A DNA stretch of 64,000 bases from contig NZ_PVTF01000001.1 of assembly GCF_003002815.1 (NCBI RefSeq), forward strand, positions 1,116,001 to 1,180,000, in the 5' to 3' direction. The notes beneath the pieces were generated by a model. That model saw only the letters and a program-made list of their open reading frames with translations, was not told the origin of the DNA and searched no databases. Positions 26,353 through 34,639 of this stretch are shown piece by piece. Within the stretch, counting starts at the first letter, position 1. Each line of letters starts with the position of its first letter. Both the position numbers and the translations under genes were made by a program. The DNA is from Umezawaea tangerina (lineage in GTDB: Bacteria > Actinomycetota > Actinomycetes > Mycobacteriales > Pseudonocardiaceae).

Positions 26353-26756
26353 CCGCGCCGGTCATCCCCGTCGTCGGCCTGGTGCACGTGCGGGAGCACC
26401 GGCTCCTGGTCGTGCGCTCGCACGCCAAGGGCGCGTTCTACTTGCCCGGAGGGAAACTCGAGCCGGGCGAGACCCCGGTGCAGGCGCTGCACCGCGAGGT
26501 CATGGAGGAGCTCGGCGTCGGGCTCCGCGACGTCGCGGAGCACAAGCGGTACCTGGAGCCCGCCTACGGCGAGGGCCCGGACACGTTGGTGGACATGGCC
26601 TGCTTCACCGGCGACCTGGCGGGCACGCCGTCGCCCAGCGGCGAGATCGCGGAGCTGCGGTTCGTCACGGCCGCCGAGTACGCCGCCCACCCGGAGACCG
26701 CCCCCGCGATCCACCGCCTGCTCGCCGACCTGGTCGACGAGCGGCTGGTGTCATGA
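26349..26756 (+). CDS. NUDIX hydrolase
   Basis: A 135-residue NUDIX protein. The Nudix box runs from GGKLEPGETPVQALHREVME to ELGV (residues 32-55), with the full G-x5-E-x7-REUxEExGU pattern and catalytic Glu residues. Likely hydrolyses a nucleoside-diphosphate-linked substrate (house-cleaning type); the substrate cannot be read from sequence. GTG start within the MarR stop codon. The 3' end overlaps the convergent DUF1003 gene by 6 bp. Confidence 0.88.
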   Translation: MTAPVIPVVGLVHVREHRLLVVRSHAKGAFYLPGGKLEPGETPVQALHREVMEELGVGLRDVAEHKRYLEPAYGEGPDTLVDMACFTGDLAGTPSPSGEIAELRFVTAAEYAAHPETAPAIHRLLADLVDERLVS

Positions 26757-27269
26757 CGGCACGTCGTCCCAGTCCCTGACCATCTCCGCGGTGTTCTTGC
26801 GGCGCTTGGGGTTCTCGCGGAACACGCGGTCGAGCTCGCCGCGCAGGAAGTCGCGGGTGGCGACCTCGCCGAGCGCCAACCGCACCGCGGCCAGCTCGCG
26901 CGCCAGGAACTCGGTGTCCGCCTTGGTCTGCGCGGCCCGCGCCCGGTCCTCCTCCAGCGACACGCGGTCGCGGTCGTCCTGCCGGTTCTGCGCCAGCAGG
27001 ATGAGCGGCGCGGCGTAGGCGGCCTGGGTGGAGAACGCCAGGTTGAGCAGGATGAACGGGTACGGGTCCCAGCGCAGCGACACGGCGAACAGGTTCAGCC
27101 CGATCCACGCCATCACCAGCACCGACTGCCAGAACAGGAACTTCCCGGTGCCGAGGAACCGGGCGAGCCGTTCGGACACGCGCCCGAAGGCCTCCGGGTC
27201 GATGGCCAGCCGCAGCCTGCCGGTCCTCTTGGGCTGGTCGAGTCTGCGGCCTGGTGGCAGCTCAGGCAT
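26751..27269 (-). CDS. DUF1003 membrane protein
   Basis: A 172-residue protein with two membrane helices (LFWQSVLVMAWIGLNLFAVS and PFILLNLAFSTQAAYAAPLI, about residues 45-90). The spacing motif RWDPYPFILLNL is typical of DUF1003. A cytosolic coiled-coil and charged tail follows (QNRQDDRDRVSLEEDRARAA). Function unknown. It overlaps the upstream MgtE-N/CBS gene by 8 bp. The pair corresponds to Rv1231c-Rv1232c, which points to a shared role, perhaps around Mg2+ transport or sensing. Confidence 0.87.
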   Translation of the reverse strand: MPELPPGRRLDQPKRTGRLRLAIDPEAFGRVSERLARFLGTGKFLFWQSVLVMAWIGLNLFAVSLRWDPYPFILLNLAFSTQAAYAAPLILLAQNRQDDRDRVSLEEDRARAAQTKADTEFLARELAAVRLALGEVATRDFLRGELDRVFRENPKRRKNTAEMVRDWDDVPS

Positions 27270-28515
27270 GGGTCATCCCCGTTTCCCGCCAGTTGTCCGG
27301 CAGCAGGTGGTCCAGCACGTCGTCGACGGTCACCGCGCCCAGCAGGTGGTCGGTGTCGTCCACGACCGGTGCGCAGACCAGGTTGTAGGCGGCGAAGTAG
27401 CGCGTGACGTCGGCCAGCGGGGCCGTCGGCGACAACCGCGCGAGGTCGGAGTCCAGCAGGCCGGCGACGAGGTCGAACGGCGGTTCGCGCAGCAGCCGCT
27501 GGATGTGCACGCAGCCGAGGTAGCGGCCGGTCGGCGTCGCGGTCGGCGCGCGGCAGACGAACACCATGCTGGCCAGCGCGGGCGTCAGGTCCGGGTTGCG
27601 CACCCGCGCCAGCGCCTCGGCGACGGTCGCGTCCGGCGCGAGCACCACCGGCTCCGGTGTCATCAGGCCGCCCGCGGTGTCGAAGCTGTAGGCCAGCAAC
27701 CGCTTCACCGGCGCCGACTCCTCCGGCTCCATCAGCTCCAGCAGCCGGTCCTTGTCGATCTCGGACAGCTCGGCGAGCAGGTCGGCCGCGTCGTCGGGGT
27801 CCATCGCCTCCAGGATGTCCGCCGCGCGCTCGTCGTCGAGGTAGGCCAGCAGGTCCTTCTGGTCCTCCTCCGGCAGCTCCTCGATCACGTCCGCGAGCCG
27901 CTCGTCGTCCATCGCGTCGGCGACCTCGTAGCGGCGCTTGGGCGGCAGGTCGTGCAGCGCCGTCGCCACGTCCACCGCGCGCATGGTCTCGAAGACGGTC
28001 AGCAGCTCCTGCGCGCCCTGCGGCCTGCCGGACAGCTCGGCGTCGCTGAGCCCGCTGATCTCCTCCCACCGCAGCACCTGCACCGGGCCGCGGCGCGACA
28101 GCCGCCCGGTGCGCTCGCGCACGGCGACCTTCACCACCCGCCAGTCCTTGGTGCGGGTGGGTTCCATGGCCGCGTCGACGAGCACCGCCGCGCTGCCGGA
28201 GTCCAGCCGCACCCGCGCGTCGAGCAGCTGCCCGACGACGAGGACCTCGTTGGCGCGCTGGTGGAACTGCCGCAGGTTCACCGATCCCGTCGCGAGCGTC
28301 ACGGCGTTCGGCTCGATGGCGTTGACCCGCAGCATGGGCACGAAGATCCGCCGCCGGGTCGCCAGCTCCAGCACCATGCCGAGCACGCGCGGCGGCTGGC
28401 GGTCCAGGCGCAGCCCGATGACGATGTCACGGGCCTTGCCGATGGACTCGCCGTCCGGCCCGAACACGGGCAGACCGGCGAGCTGAGCGGCGAAAACCCT
28501 GTTCACGGCGACCAC
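27262..28515 (-). CDS. MgtE N-domain/CBS protein without transport domain (Rv1232c-like)
   Basis: A 417-residue soluble protein. The N-terminus is PRC-barrel-like (LPVFGPDGESIGKARDIVIG), then an MgtE-N superhelix (EELPEEDQKDLLAYLDDERA with AADILEAMDPDDAADLLAEL, about residues 210-255), then a CBS pair (ALASMVFVCRAP onward). The five-helix Mg2+ channel domain of MgtE is missing, so this is a cytosolic sensor-like half. It may regulate a partner such as the overlapping DUF1003 membrane protein. TAACCT ends 6 nt before the GTG at 28515, suggesting a leaderless mRNA. Confidence 0.85.
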   Translation of the reverse strand: MVAVNRVFAAQLAGLPVFGPDGESIGKARDIVIGLRLDRQPPRVLGMVLELATRRRIFVPMLRVNAIEPNAVTLATGSVNLRQFHQRANEVLVVGQLLDARVRLDSGSAAVLVDAAMEPTRTKDWRVVKVAVRERTGRLSRRGPVQVLRWEEISGLSDAELSGRPQGAQELLTVFETMRAVDVATALHDLPPKRRYEVADAMDDERLADVIEELPEEDQKDLLAYLDDERAADILEAMDPDDAADLLAELSEIDKDRLLELMEPEESAPVKRLLAYSFDTAGGLMTPEPVVLAPDATVAEALARVRNPDLTPALASMVFVCRAPTATPTGRYLGCVHIQRLLREPPFDLVAGLLDSDLARLSPTAPLADVTRYFAAYNLVCAPVVDDTDHLLGAVTVDDVLDHLLPDNWRETGMTHA

Positions 28516-28524
28516 GCCGCCAGG

Positions 28525-29421
28525 TTAGTCGGCGGCGGCACCCGCCGCCGCACCACGCGGTCCGCCGCGGCCCGCGAAGAGCCACCCGGCGACCGTCGAG
28601 CTCGCGGTGCCGAAGCCGGGCACGCCCGCGCGCCGCGCCCAGAACGCGGCTTCCACCGCGCGCGCCAGCGCCCAGCCGCGCGCCTTGTCCGCGTCCAACC
28701 CGGCGACGTCGACCAGGGCGTCGAACCGGCGCCACATGTCCGCGGGCCCGGCCAGCTCGTCGAACCTGTTCCACAGCAAGGGGATCAGGCAGAACTCGGG
28801 GTCGCCCGCGCTCGGCTTCGGGTCGATCATCAGCCACGGTGCCCGTTCGCCGGCCAGCACGTTGTCGTAGTGCAGGTCGCCGTTGACGAGGGTGTCGCCG
28901 ACGTCCGCCGCCAGGTCGCGGGCGATCGCGACGGCCGCGTCCAGCAGGGGCACGGGCACGGTGCCGCTCACGGCCTTGGCCGCGAGGTCGCCGACGCCCG
29001 CCCGGTGGACCTCGGGCGGTGCCGGGACGCGGAGGTCGCGCAGCAGCCCGCCGACCACGTCCAGCGCGACCCCGATCGGGGCGTCGGTCAGGGACCTGGT
29101 GTGGTCGAGGCGTTCCAGCAGCAGGGCGCCGCGCTCGTCGTCGTGGTCGAGCAGCCGCACGACACCGCGGCCGTCCCACAGCCGCAGCGCCAGCGCCTCG
29201 TGCTCGGTCTCCACGTCCCGCCAGGTCAGCTTGAGCACGGCCCGTGTGCCGTCCGCGCGCCGCACCGGGAGCACGACCGCCACGAACCCGTGCAGCACCC
29301 CGCCGTCGGGCACCAGGTCCCAGCGCACGCAGAGCTCCTCGGCGAGGGCGGGCAGCGTCGCCACCCACGCGGGAGCACCGTCGCCCAGCCCGGCGCCGAA
29401 GCCCGGCGGGACGGTGATCAC
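28525..29421 (-). CDS. Aminoglycoside/hydroxyurea phosphotransferase family (APH(6)-like)
   Basis: A 298-residue kinase-like protein. It has the N-lobe Lys in AVLKLTWRD (near 70), the catalytic loop LVNGDLHYDNVLAG (near 185) and the metal motif MIDPKPSAGDPEFCLIPLLW (near 205), matching APH(6)/hydroxyurea phosphotransferases. Family members phosphorylate streptomycin or small hydroxylated molecules, but chromosomal copies in actinomycetes often have unknown natural substrates. The GTG at 29421 overlaps the stop of a small upstream gene by 4 bp (GTGA), so the two are coupled. Drug resistance is not proven by sequence. Confidence 0.82.
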   Translation of the reverse strand: MITVPPGFGAGLGDGAPAWVATLPALAEELCVRWDLVPDGGVLHGFVAVVLPVRRADGTRAVLKLTWRDVETEHEALALRLWDGRGVVRLLDHDDERGALLLERLDHTRSLTDAPIGVALDVVGGLLRDLRVPAPPEVHRAGVGDLAAKAVSGTVPVPLLDAAVAIARDLAADVGDTLVNGDLHYDNVLAGERAPWLMIDPKPSAGDPEFCLIPLLWNRFDELAGPADMWRRFDALVDVAGLDADKARGWALARAVEAAFWARRAGVPGFGTASSTVAGWLFAGRGGPRGAAAGAAAD

Positions 29422-29750
29422 ACCAGGTCCAGCCGGTACACCTCGGTCCACTCCGCCGGTCCGTTCAGGTGCGCGGCCCGCAGCGCGGCCACCGTCTCCT
29501 CGTCCGGTTCGACGAGCCTGGCCACGGCCGGGGTGTCCAGCAGGTGCGAGTGCGTCGTCGGCGAGCGCAGCGTCACCACGACCTCGGCGCCGTCGACCAT
29601 GCCCGGCACCTCCTGGTCGCCGCCGACCGCGACCCACACCGCCCCGTCGCGCCACAGCGCCCACACCAACCGGCCGCGGCGCCGGGGCACCGAAACCCAC
29701 ACCGCGGCCGCCTTGCGCAGTGCCGCGTCGATTGCCTGTGCGATCTCCAC
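29418..29750 (-). CDS. Conserved hypothetical protein, APH partner
   Basis: A 110-residue protein: an N-terminal helix, a beta-rich core with Trp-rich strands (VSVPRRRGRLVWALWRDGAV) and a C-terminal segment ending WTEVYRLDLV. No signal peptide or membrane helix is visible. I do not recognise the family; a flavin- or nucleotide-binding split-barrel-like fold is only a guess. It is translationally coupled to the downstream APH-like kinase, so a shared pathway is likely. Confidence 0.6.
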   Translation of the reverse strand: MEIAQAIDAALRKAAAVWVSVPRRRGRLVWALWRDGAVWVAVGGDQEVPGMVDGAEVVVTLRSPTTHSHLLDTPAVARLVEPDEETVAALRAAHLNGPAEWTEVYRLDLV

Positions 29751-29862
29751 CGGTCAAGGGTCGCACGGACCTGTGAATCGGGACTCAGTGGTGAGCGCGT
29801 GAACTTCGCGCGTGCCACGGTGGGCCGGACAAGTGCTACCGGCTGGTACGAGGAGGTACCCA

Positions 29863-30822
29863 GTGGTCGACCAGCAGCGCCCCCGACGTTCCTGCCTTGC
29901 GGTTCCGGGGTCGAGCCAGAAGATGATCGACAAGGCGCGCACGCTGCCCGCGGACCAGGTGTTCCTGGACCTGGAGGACGCCTGCGCCCCGCTGGCCAAG
30001 CCGGACGCCCGCAAGACCATCGTCGCCTCGCTCAACGAGGGCGGCTGGGGGGAGCGGGTCCGCGTCGTGCGGGTCAACGACTGGACCACCGAGTGGACCT
30101 ACCGCGACGTGACCGAGGTCGTCGAAGGCGCCGGCGCCAATCTCGACTGCATCATGCTGCCCAAGGTGCAGACCGCCGAGCAGGTCCACGCGCTCGACCT
30201 GCTGCTGACGCAGATCGAGAAGACCATGGGGTACGAGGTCGGCCGGATCGGCATCGAGGCGCAGATCGAGAACGCGCTCGGGCTGGTGAACGTGAACGCC
30301 ATCGCCACCGCCTCCCCGCGCGTCGAGACGATCATCTTCGGGCCCGCGGACTTCATGGCGAGCATCAACATGAAGTCGCTGGTGGTGGGGGAGCAGCCGC
30401 CCGGCTACGACGTCGGCGACGCCTACCACTACATCCTCATGCAGATCCTGATGGCCGCCCGCGCCAACGACCTGCTGGCCATCGACGGGCCGTACCTCCA
30501 GATCCGCGACGTCGACGGGTTCAAGCGGGTCGCCGGCCGCTCGGCCGCCCTCGGCTTCGACGGCAAGTGGGTCCTGCACCCCGGCCAGATCGACGCCGCC
30601 AACGAGACCTACAGCCCGCTGCAGGAGGACTACGAGCACGCCGAGAACATCCTCGACGCGTACGAGTACTACACCTCAGAGGCGGGCGGCCGCCGCGGCG
30701 CCGTGATGCTCGGCGACGAGATGATCGACGAGGCGTCCCGCAAGATGGCCCTCGTCATCTCCGCCAAGGGCCGCGCCGCGGGCATGACCCGCACCTCCCC
30801 GTGGAGCCCGCCGGAGGCGTGA
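29863..30822 (+). CDS. HpcH/HpaI aldolase-family CoA-ester lyase (CitE-like)
   Basis: A 319-residue TIM-barrel enzyme of the CitE/malyl-CoA lyase group. Landmarks: RRSCLAVPGSSQKMIDKA (8-25), FLDLEDACAP with the metal-coordinating acidic residues, IEAQIENALG (catalytic Glu), IIFGPADF and GKWVLHPGQID. It should cleave or form a malyl-/methylmalyl-/citramalyl-type CoA ester. Start chosen at the GTG at 29863 because GAGGAGG sits 7 nt upstream. A strong terminator follows the stop. An acyl-CoA dehydrogenase gene lies 455 bp downstream, suggesting related acyl-CoA metabolism. Confidence 0.87.
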   Translation: MVDQQRPRRSCLAVPGSSQKMIDKARTLPADQVFLDLEDACAPLAKPDARKTIVASLNEGGWGERVRVVRVNDWTTEWTYRDVTEVVEGAGANLDCIMLPKVQTAEQVHALDLLLTQIEKTMGYEVGRIGIEAQIENALGLVNVNAIATASPRVETIIFGPADFMASINMKSLVVGEQPPGYDVGDAYHYILMQILMAARANDLLAIDGPYLQIRDVDGFKRVAGRSAALGFDGKWVLHPGQIDAANETYSPLQEDYEHAENILDAYEYYTSEAGGRRGAVMLGDEMIDEASRKMALVISAKGRAAGMTRTSPWSPPEA

Positions 30823-30827
30823 GGCTC

Positions 30828-30862
30828 CCCGTTCCGGGTCCGGCGCACGGGCCCGGAACGGG
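30828..30862 (+). terminator. Hairpin terminator after CitE-like gene
   Basis: CCCGTTCCGGG (30828-30838) pairs perfectly with CCCGGAACGGG (30852-30862); additional G/C pairing in the loop is possible. No T-tract. Confidence 0.7.
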
Positions 30863-31005
30863 TGTTAACACGTGTGGCGCGGGTCATCGTGGTCGCTACG
30901 CGCAGGCACGGATGTGTCACGGGTTGCGTGCGGGGGCGGTGAGGATGCTCACGAACCGGGCCGTGGATTGGCGATCTCGGGGTGGGTGCTGCGCATGCTG
31001 CCGGT

Positions 31006-31179
31006 ATGTCACGAGCACGTCACGCCCAAGCCCGGCAGGGGCTGCGCCTGTTCCGCAGGCGGAAGGACGACCTGTTGGAGCGCAGCATCCGCAGCTGTCC
31101 CGGTTGCGACGCCGAGGTCCACGTCTTCGCCGACGTGTGCCGCCACTGCGGGGGCGAGTTGAAGATCTTCGCCGCCTGA
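31006..31179 (+). CDS. Small zinc-ribbon protein
   Basis: A 57-residue basic protein from the ATG at 31006. The N-terminal half is Arg/Lys-rich (MSRARHAQARQGLRLFRRRK), and the C-terminal half has CPGC and CRHCGG, a four-Cys zinc ribbon spaced about 15 residues. It could bind nucleic acid or act as a small regulator. The function is not known. It is a stand-alone gene between the CitE-like lyase and the acyl-CoA dehydrogenase. Confidence 0.7.
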   Translation: MSRARHAQARQGLRLFRRRKDDLLERSIRSCPGCDAEVHVFADVCRHCGGELKIFAA

Positions 31180-31277
31180 TCGGTTCAGGGGCGTGGTGTG
31201 AGCCACCTTCGCGGCGCGAACGAGCGTTAACCGGGCCATACTCGCCGGTAACCTCAAGGCTACGAAGGGGAAGTGCG

Positions 31278-32474
31278 ATGGCGCGCCTGGCACAGACCGC
31301 TGGTCTCACCGAGATCCAGGAGGAGATCCTGTCGACGGTGCGCACCTTCGTCGACAAGGAGATCATCCCGCACGCCCAGGCCCTGGAGCACGGCGACACC
31401 TACCCGGCGGACATCGTCGAGGGCATGAAGGAGATGGGGCTCTTCGGGCTCACGATCCCCGAGGAGTTCGGCGGGCTCGGCGAGTCGCTGCTGACCTACG
31501 CGCTCGTGGTGGAGCAGATCGCCCGCGGGTGGATGAGCGTGTCCGGTGTGATCAACACGCACTTCATCGTGGCGCACATGCTCAAGCAGCACGGCACCGA
31601 CGAGCAGAAGGCCCGGTACCTGCCGCGGATGGCGGCGGGCGAGGTGCGCGGGTCGTTCTCGATGTCCGAGCCGGAGCTCGGGTCGGACGTGGCGGCGATC
31701 CGGACGAAGGCCGTCCGCGACGGCGACGACTTCGTGGTCGACGGGCAGAAGATGTGGCTGACCAACGGTGGCAGCTCGAACCTGACCGCCGTGCTGGTGA
31801 AGACCGACGAGGGCGCCGAGAAGGCGCACAGGAACCTGACCGCGTTCCTCGTGGAGAAGCCCGAGGGCTACGGCGAGGTCGCGCCGGGGCTGACCATCCC
31901 CGGCAAGATCGACAAGATGGGCTACAAGGGCGTCGACACCACCGAGATGGTGTTCGACGGCTTCCGGATCGGCGCCGGGCAGGTGCTCGGCGGGCGGACG
32001 GGGCAGGGCTTCGGCCAGATGATGGACGGCGTCGAGGTCGGCCGGGTCAACGTGGCGGCGCGCGCGTGCGGCATCGCGATCCGGGCGTTCGAGCTGGCGA
32101 TCGAGTACGCGCAGCAGCGCAGGACGTTCGGCAAGCCGATCGTCGAGCACCAGGCGATCGCGTTCAAGCTCGCCGAGATGGCGACCAAGGTCGAGGCCGC
32201 GCACCTGATGATGGTCAACGCCGCCCGGCTCAAGGACTCCGGCGCGCGCAACGACGTCGAGGCGGGCATGGCCAAGCTGATCGCGTCGGAGTTCTGCGCG
32301 GAGGTCACCCAGGAGGCGTTCCGCATCCACGGCGGCTACGGGTACTCGAAGGAGTACGAGATCGAGCGGCTCATGCGCGAGGCGCCGTTCCTGCTGATCG
32401 GCGAGGGCACGAGCGAGATCCAGAAGACGATCATCAGCCGCGGTCTGCTGCGCGACTACCGCACCCGCGGCTGA
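31278..32474 (+). CDS. Acyl-CoA dehydrogenase
   Basis: A 398-residue flavoprotein. Visible motifs are LFGLTIPEEFGGLG, SFSMSEPELGSDVAAI (FAD/substrate region, near 128-143), KMWLTNGG, RTFGKPIVEHQAIAFKLAEM and the C-terminal RIHGGYGYSKEYEIERLMRE. The catalytic base is Glu376 in GEGTSEIQ, the medium/short-chain-type position. It forms a C=C bond alpha-beta in an acyl-CoA and passes electrons to ETF. Start at the ATG at 31278 after AAGGGGAAG. Chain length or branching preference cannot be set from the sequence; neighbouring CitE-like lyase suggests a dicarboxylic or branched substrate. Confidence 0.92.
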   Translation: MARLAQTAGLTEIQEEILSTVRTFVDKEIIPHAQALEHGDTYPADIVEGMKEMGLFGLTIPEEFGGLGESLLTYALVVEQIARGWMSVSGVINTHFIVAHMLKQHGTDEQKARYLPRMAAGEVRGSFSMSEPELGSDVAAIRTKAVRDGDDFVVDGQKMWLTNGGSSNLTAVLVKTDEGAEKAHRNLTAFLVEKPEGYGEVAPGLTIPGKIDKMGYKGVDTTEMVFDGFRIGAGQVLGGRTGQGFGQMMDGVEVGRVNVAARACGIAIRAFELAIEYAQQRRTFGKPIVEHQAIAFKLAEMATKVEAAHLMMVNAARLKDSGARNDVEAGMAKLIASEFCAEVTQEAFRIHGGYGYSKEYEIERLMREAPFLLIGEGTSEIQKTIISRGLLRDYRTRG

Positions 32475-32624
32475 CCGGGGGACGGCCGCCGGAGTCGATC
32501 ATCCCGAAGTCACCGACCGAAGTCATCCGGGGCGCCTCGCGGGGCTGATCGGGTGGACCCGTTTCGCGTGGTTTGACCCCTGTTGGCAGGATGGTGTGAT
32601 CAGCACCGCGAAGAGGTGGTCACC

Positions 32625-33158
32625 GTGACGAGTCAGTTCTCCGGTCAGAACCGGCCAGGGGTCCCGCCCCGGTTGCCCACGCCGCCCACCGGCTGGCCGA
32701 TCGGTTCCTACGGCACCTACGAGGAGGCGCAGCGCGCGGTCGACTTCCTGGCCGACTCCGACTTCACCGTCCAGGACGTCACGATCGTGGGCGTCGACCT
32801 CATGCTCGTCGAACGGGTGACGGGTCGCCTCACGTGGGGGCGCGTCCTCGGGACGGGCGCCGCGTCGGGCGCCTGGTTCGGCCTGTTCGTCGGCGTCCTG
32901 CTCAGCCTGTTCAACAGCTCCGCCGGCGCGAGCGCCGGACCGATCCTGGTCGGGCTGACCATAGGTGTGGTCTTCGGGCTCGTGTTCGCCGCCGTCGGCT
33001 ACGGCTCCGCGCGCGGCAAGCGCGACTTCCAGTCGGCGAGCCAGCTCGTCGCGGGGCGCTACGACGTCCTGTGCCAGCCGCGGTCCGCTGAGCTGGGCCG
33101 GGACCTCCTGGCGAAGCTCGCCATGCGTCCGGTGGGCCCGAAAGACTCGAAAGATTAG
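32625..33158 (+). CDS. GSP17M-like/DUF1269-type membrane stress protein (Rv1234-like)
   Basis: A 177-residue protein: Pro-rich N-terminus, then a conserved block IGSYGTYEEAQRAVDFLADSDFTVQDVTIV (seen as GSYGTYEEAQRAVDFLADS and following residues, about 27-56), then two membrane helices (GAWFGLFVGVLLSLF and ILVGLTIGVVFGLVFAAVGY). The N-terminal block is the general stress protein 17M-type repeat found in small actinobacterial membrane proteins. Start at the GTG at 32625 with AGAGGTGG upstream. In M. tuberculosis the equivalent Rv1234 also precedes lpqY-sugABC. Confidence 0.78.
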   Translation: MTSQFSGQNRPGVPPRLPTPPTGWPIGSYGTYEEAQRAVDFLADSDFTVQDVTIVGVDLMLVERVTGRLTWGRVLGTGAASGAWFGLFVGVLLSLFNSSAGASAGPILVGLTIGVVFGLVFAAVGYGSARGKRDFQSASQLVAGRYDVLCQPRSAELGRDLLAKLAMRPVGPKDSKD

Positions 33159-33361
33159 GGGTTTAGCGGCACCCGCGACCGGGTAGCGGCGGGCCGCAGC
33201 CCAATCGTTGCGTCTATTGGTTGCGGCACCTGATCACCAGGCCTAGGTTTCTCCCACCGGTTCACGGTCTGCGTCAGCAGCCGGTGCCGGGCAGGCACGA
33301 CGGGGTGCCGGACCACTGCGCGTCTGGCTCCTCCGTGGTTTGTCGGAAGGAGGCAAGGCCG

Positions 33362-34639
33362 ATGAAGGACGTCGACCGGTCAGGTCGTAGCCGAAAACCA
33401 CGTCATCGGATCGCCGCGGCTCTGGGGGCCGCGATCGTCGCGGCCCCGGTGCTGGTGGCGTGCGGGTCCAGCGATGGCGGAATCACCATCAACGTCTACA
33501 AGTACCCGCAGGAGAGCTTTCAGAAGATCGTCGACCAGTGCAACTCGAAGTCCGGCGGTCGCTACGACATCGTCTACCACAAGCTGCCGCGCGAGGCCGA
33601 CGGCCAGCGTGAGCAGATGGTCAGGCGGCTGGCCGCCGAGGACACCAGCATGGACGTGCTGGGGCTCGACGTCACGTGGACGGCGGAGCTCGCGAAAGCG
33701 GGCTGGATCAAGGAGTTCACGGGTTCCGCGAAGTCCGAGGTGGAGAAGGGGACCCTCAAGACCCCGTTGGACACCGCGAGCTACGAGGGCAAGCTCTACG
33801 GCGCGCCGGACAACACCAACGTCCAGCTCCTCTGGTACCGGGGCGACCTCGTCCCGAGTCCGCCGACGACCTGGGACGAGATGATCCAGATGGCGGAGGA
33901 CCTCAAGTCCCAGGGCAAGCCGGGGCTCATCGAGGGCCAGGGCAAGCAGTACGAGGGCCTGGTCGTCCTCTACAACACCCTGGTCAACTCCGCCGGGGGC
34001 AAGATCCTCGACGAGAACGGCACCCAGGCCGTCGTGGACGACGGCGCCGTGAAGGCGTTGGAGACGCTGAAGAAGTTCGCCACCTCGGACGTGGTCGACC
34101 CGTCCTTCTCCAACGCGGCCGAGGACGACGCGCGGCTGGCCATGGAGGCGGGCAAGGCGGCCTTCATGCTCAACTGGCCCTACGTCTACGCCGCGGGCGC
34201 GAAGAACGCCGACTACATCAAGAACCTGAAGTGGGCGCCCTACCCGTCGGTCGGCGGCGGCGACTCCAAGGTCACCGTAGGCGGCATCAACTACGCGGTG
34301 AGCAGCTACACGACGCACCCGGACGAGTCGTTCGACGCGGTGTTGTGCTTGCGCAGCGCGGAAAGCCAGAAGTACGCGGCCATCAACGACGGCGTCCCGC
34401 CGACCATCGAGTCGGTCTACGACGACCCGGACATGGCCAAGCCGTACCCGATGAAGGACGCCATCCTGGAGACGCTGAAGACCGCGAGCGTGCGCCCGCG
34501 GACCCCGGCCTACCAGAACGTCTCGACGGTCATCTCGACCATCCTCTCGCCGCCCGCGAGCATCGACCCGCAGGCCACGGCGAAGCGACTGAAGTCCGAA
34601 CTCCAGGACGCGCTCGACTCCAAGGGGGTGCTGCCGTGA
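33362..34639 (+). CDS. lpqY: Trehalose ABC transporter substrate-binding lipoprotein LpqY
   Basis: A 425-residue exported lipoprotein. Basic start, hydrophobic core and lipobox LVAC (Cys34 near AAPVLVACGSS), then an extracellular solute-binding fold (family 1): DVLGLDVTWTAELAKAGWI, LYGAPDNTNVQLLWYRGDLV and AFMLNWPYVYAAG. With SugABC it should recycle trehalose released at the cell envelope, by orthology with Rv1235. AAGGAGG lies 9 nt before the ATG. Translation of sugA begins inside its stop codon. First gene of a four-gene operon. Confidence 0.9.
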   Translation: MKDVDRSGRSRKPRHRIAAALGAAIVAAPVLVACGSSDGGITINVYKYPQESFQKIVDQCNSKSGGRYDIVYHKLPREADGQREQMVRRLAAEDTSMDVLGLDVTWTAELAKAGWIKEFTGSAKSEVEKGTLKTPLDTASYEGKLYGAPDNTNVQLLWYRGDLVPSPPTTWDEMIQMAEDLKSQGKPGLIEGQGKQYEGLVVLYNTLVNSAGGKILDENGTQAVVDDGAVKALETLKKFATSDVVDPSFSNAAEDDARLAMEAGKAAFMLNWPYVYAAGAKNADYIKNLKWAPYPSVGGGDSKVTVGGINYAVSSYTTHPDESFDAVLCLRSAESQKYAAINDGVPPTIESVYDDPDMAKPYPMKDAILETLKTASVRPRTPAYQNVSTVISTILSPPASIDPQATAKRLKSELQDALDSKGVLP

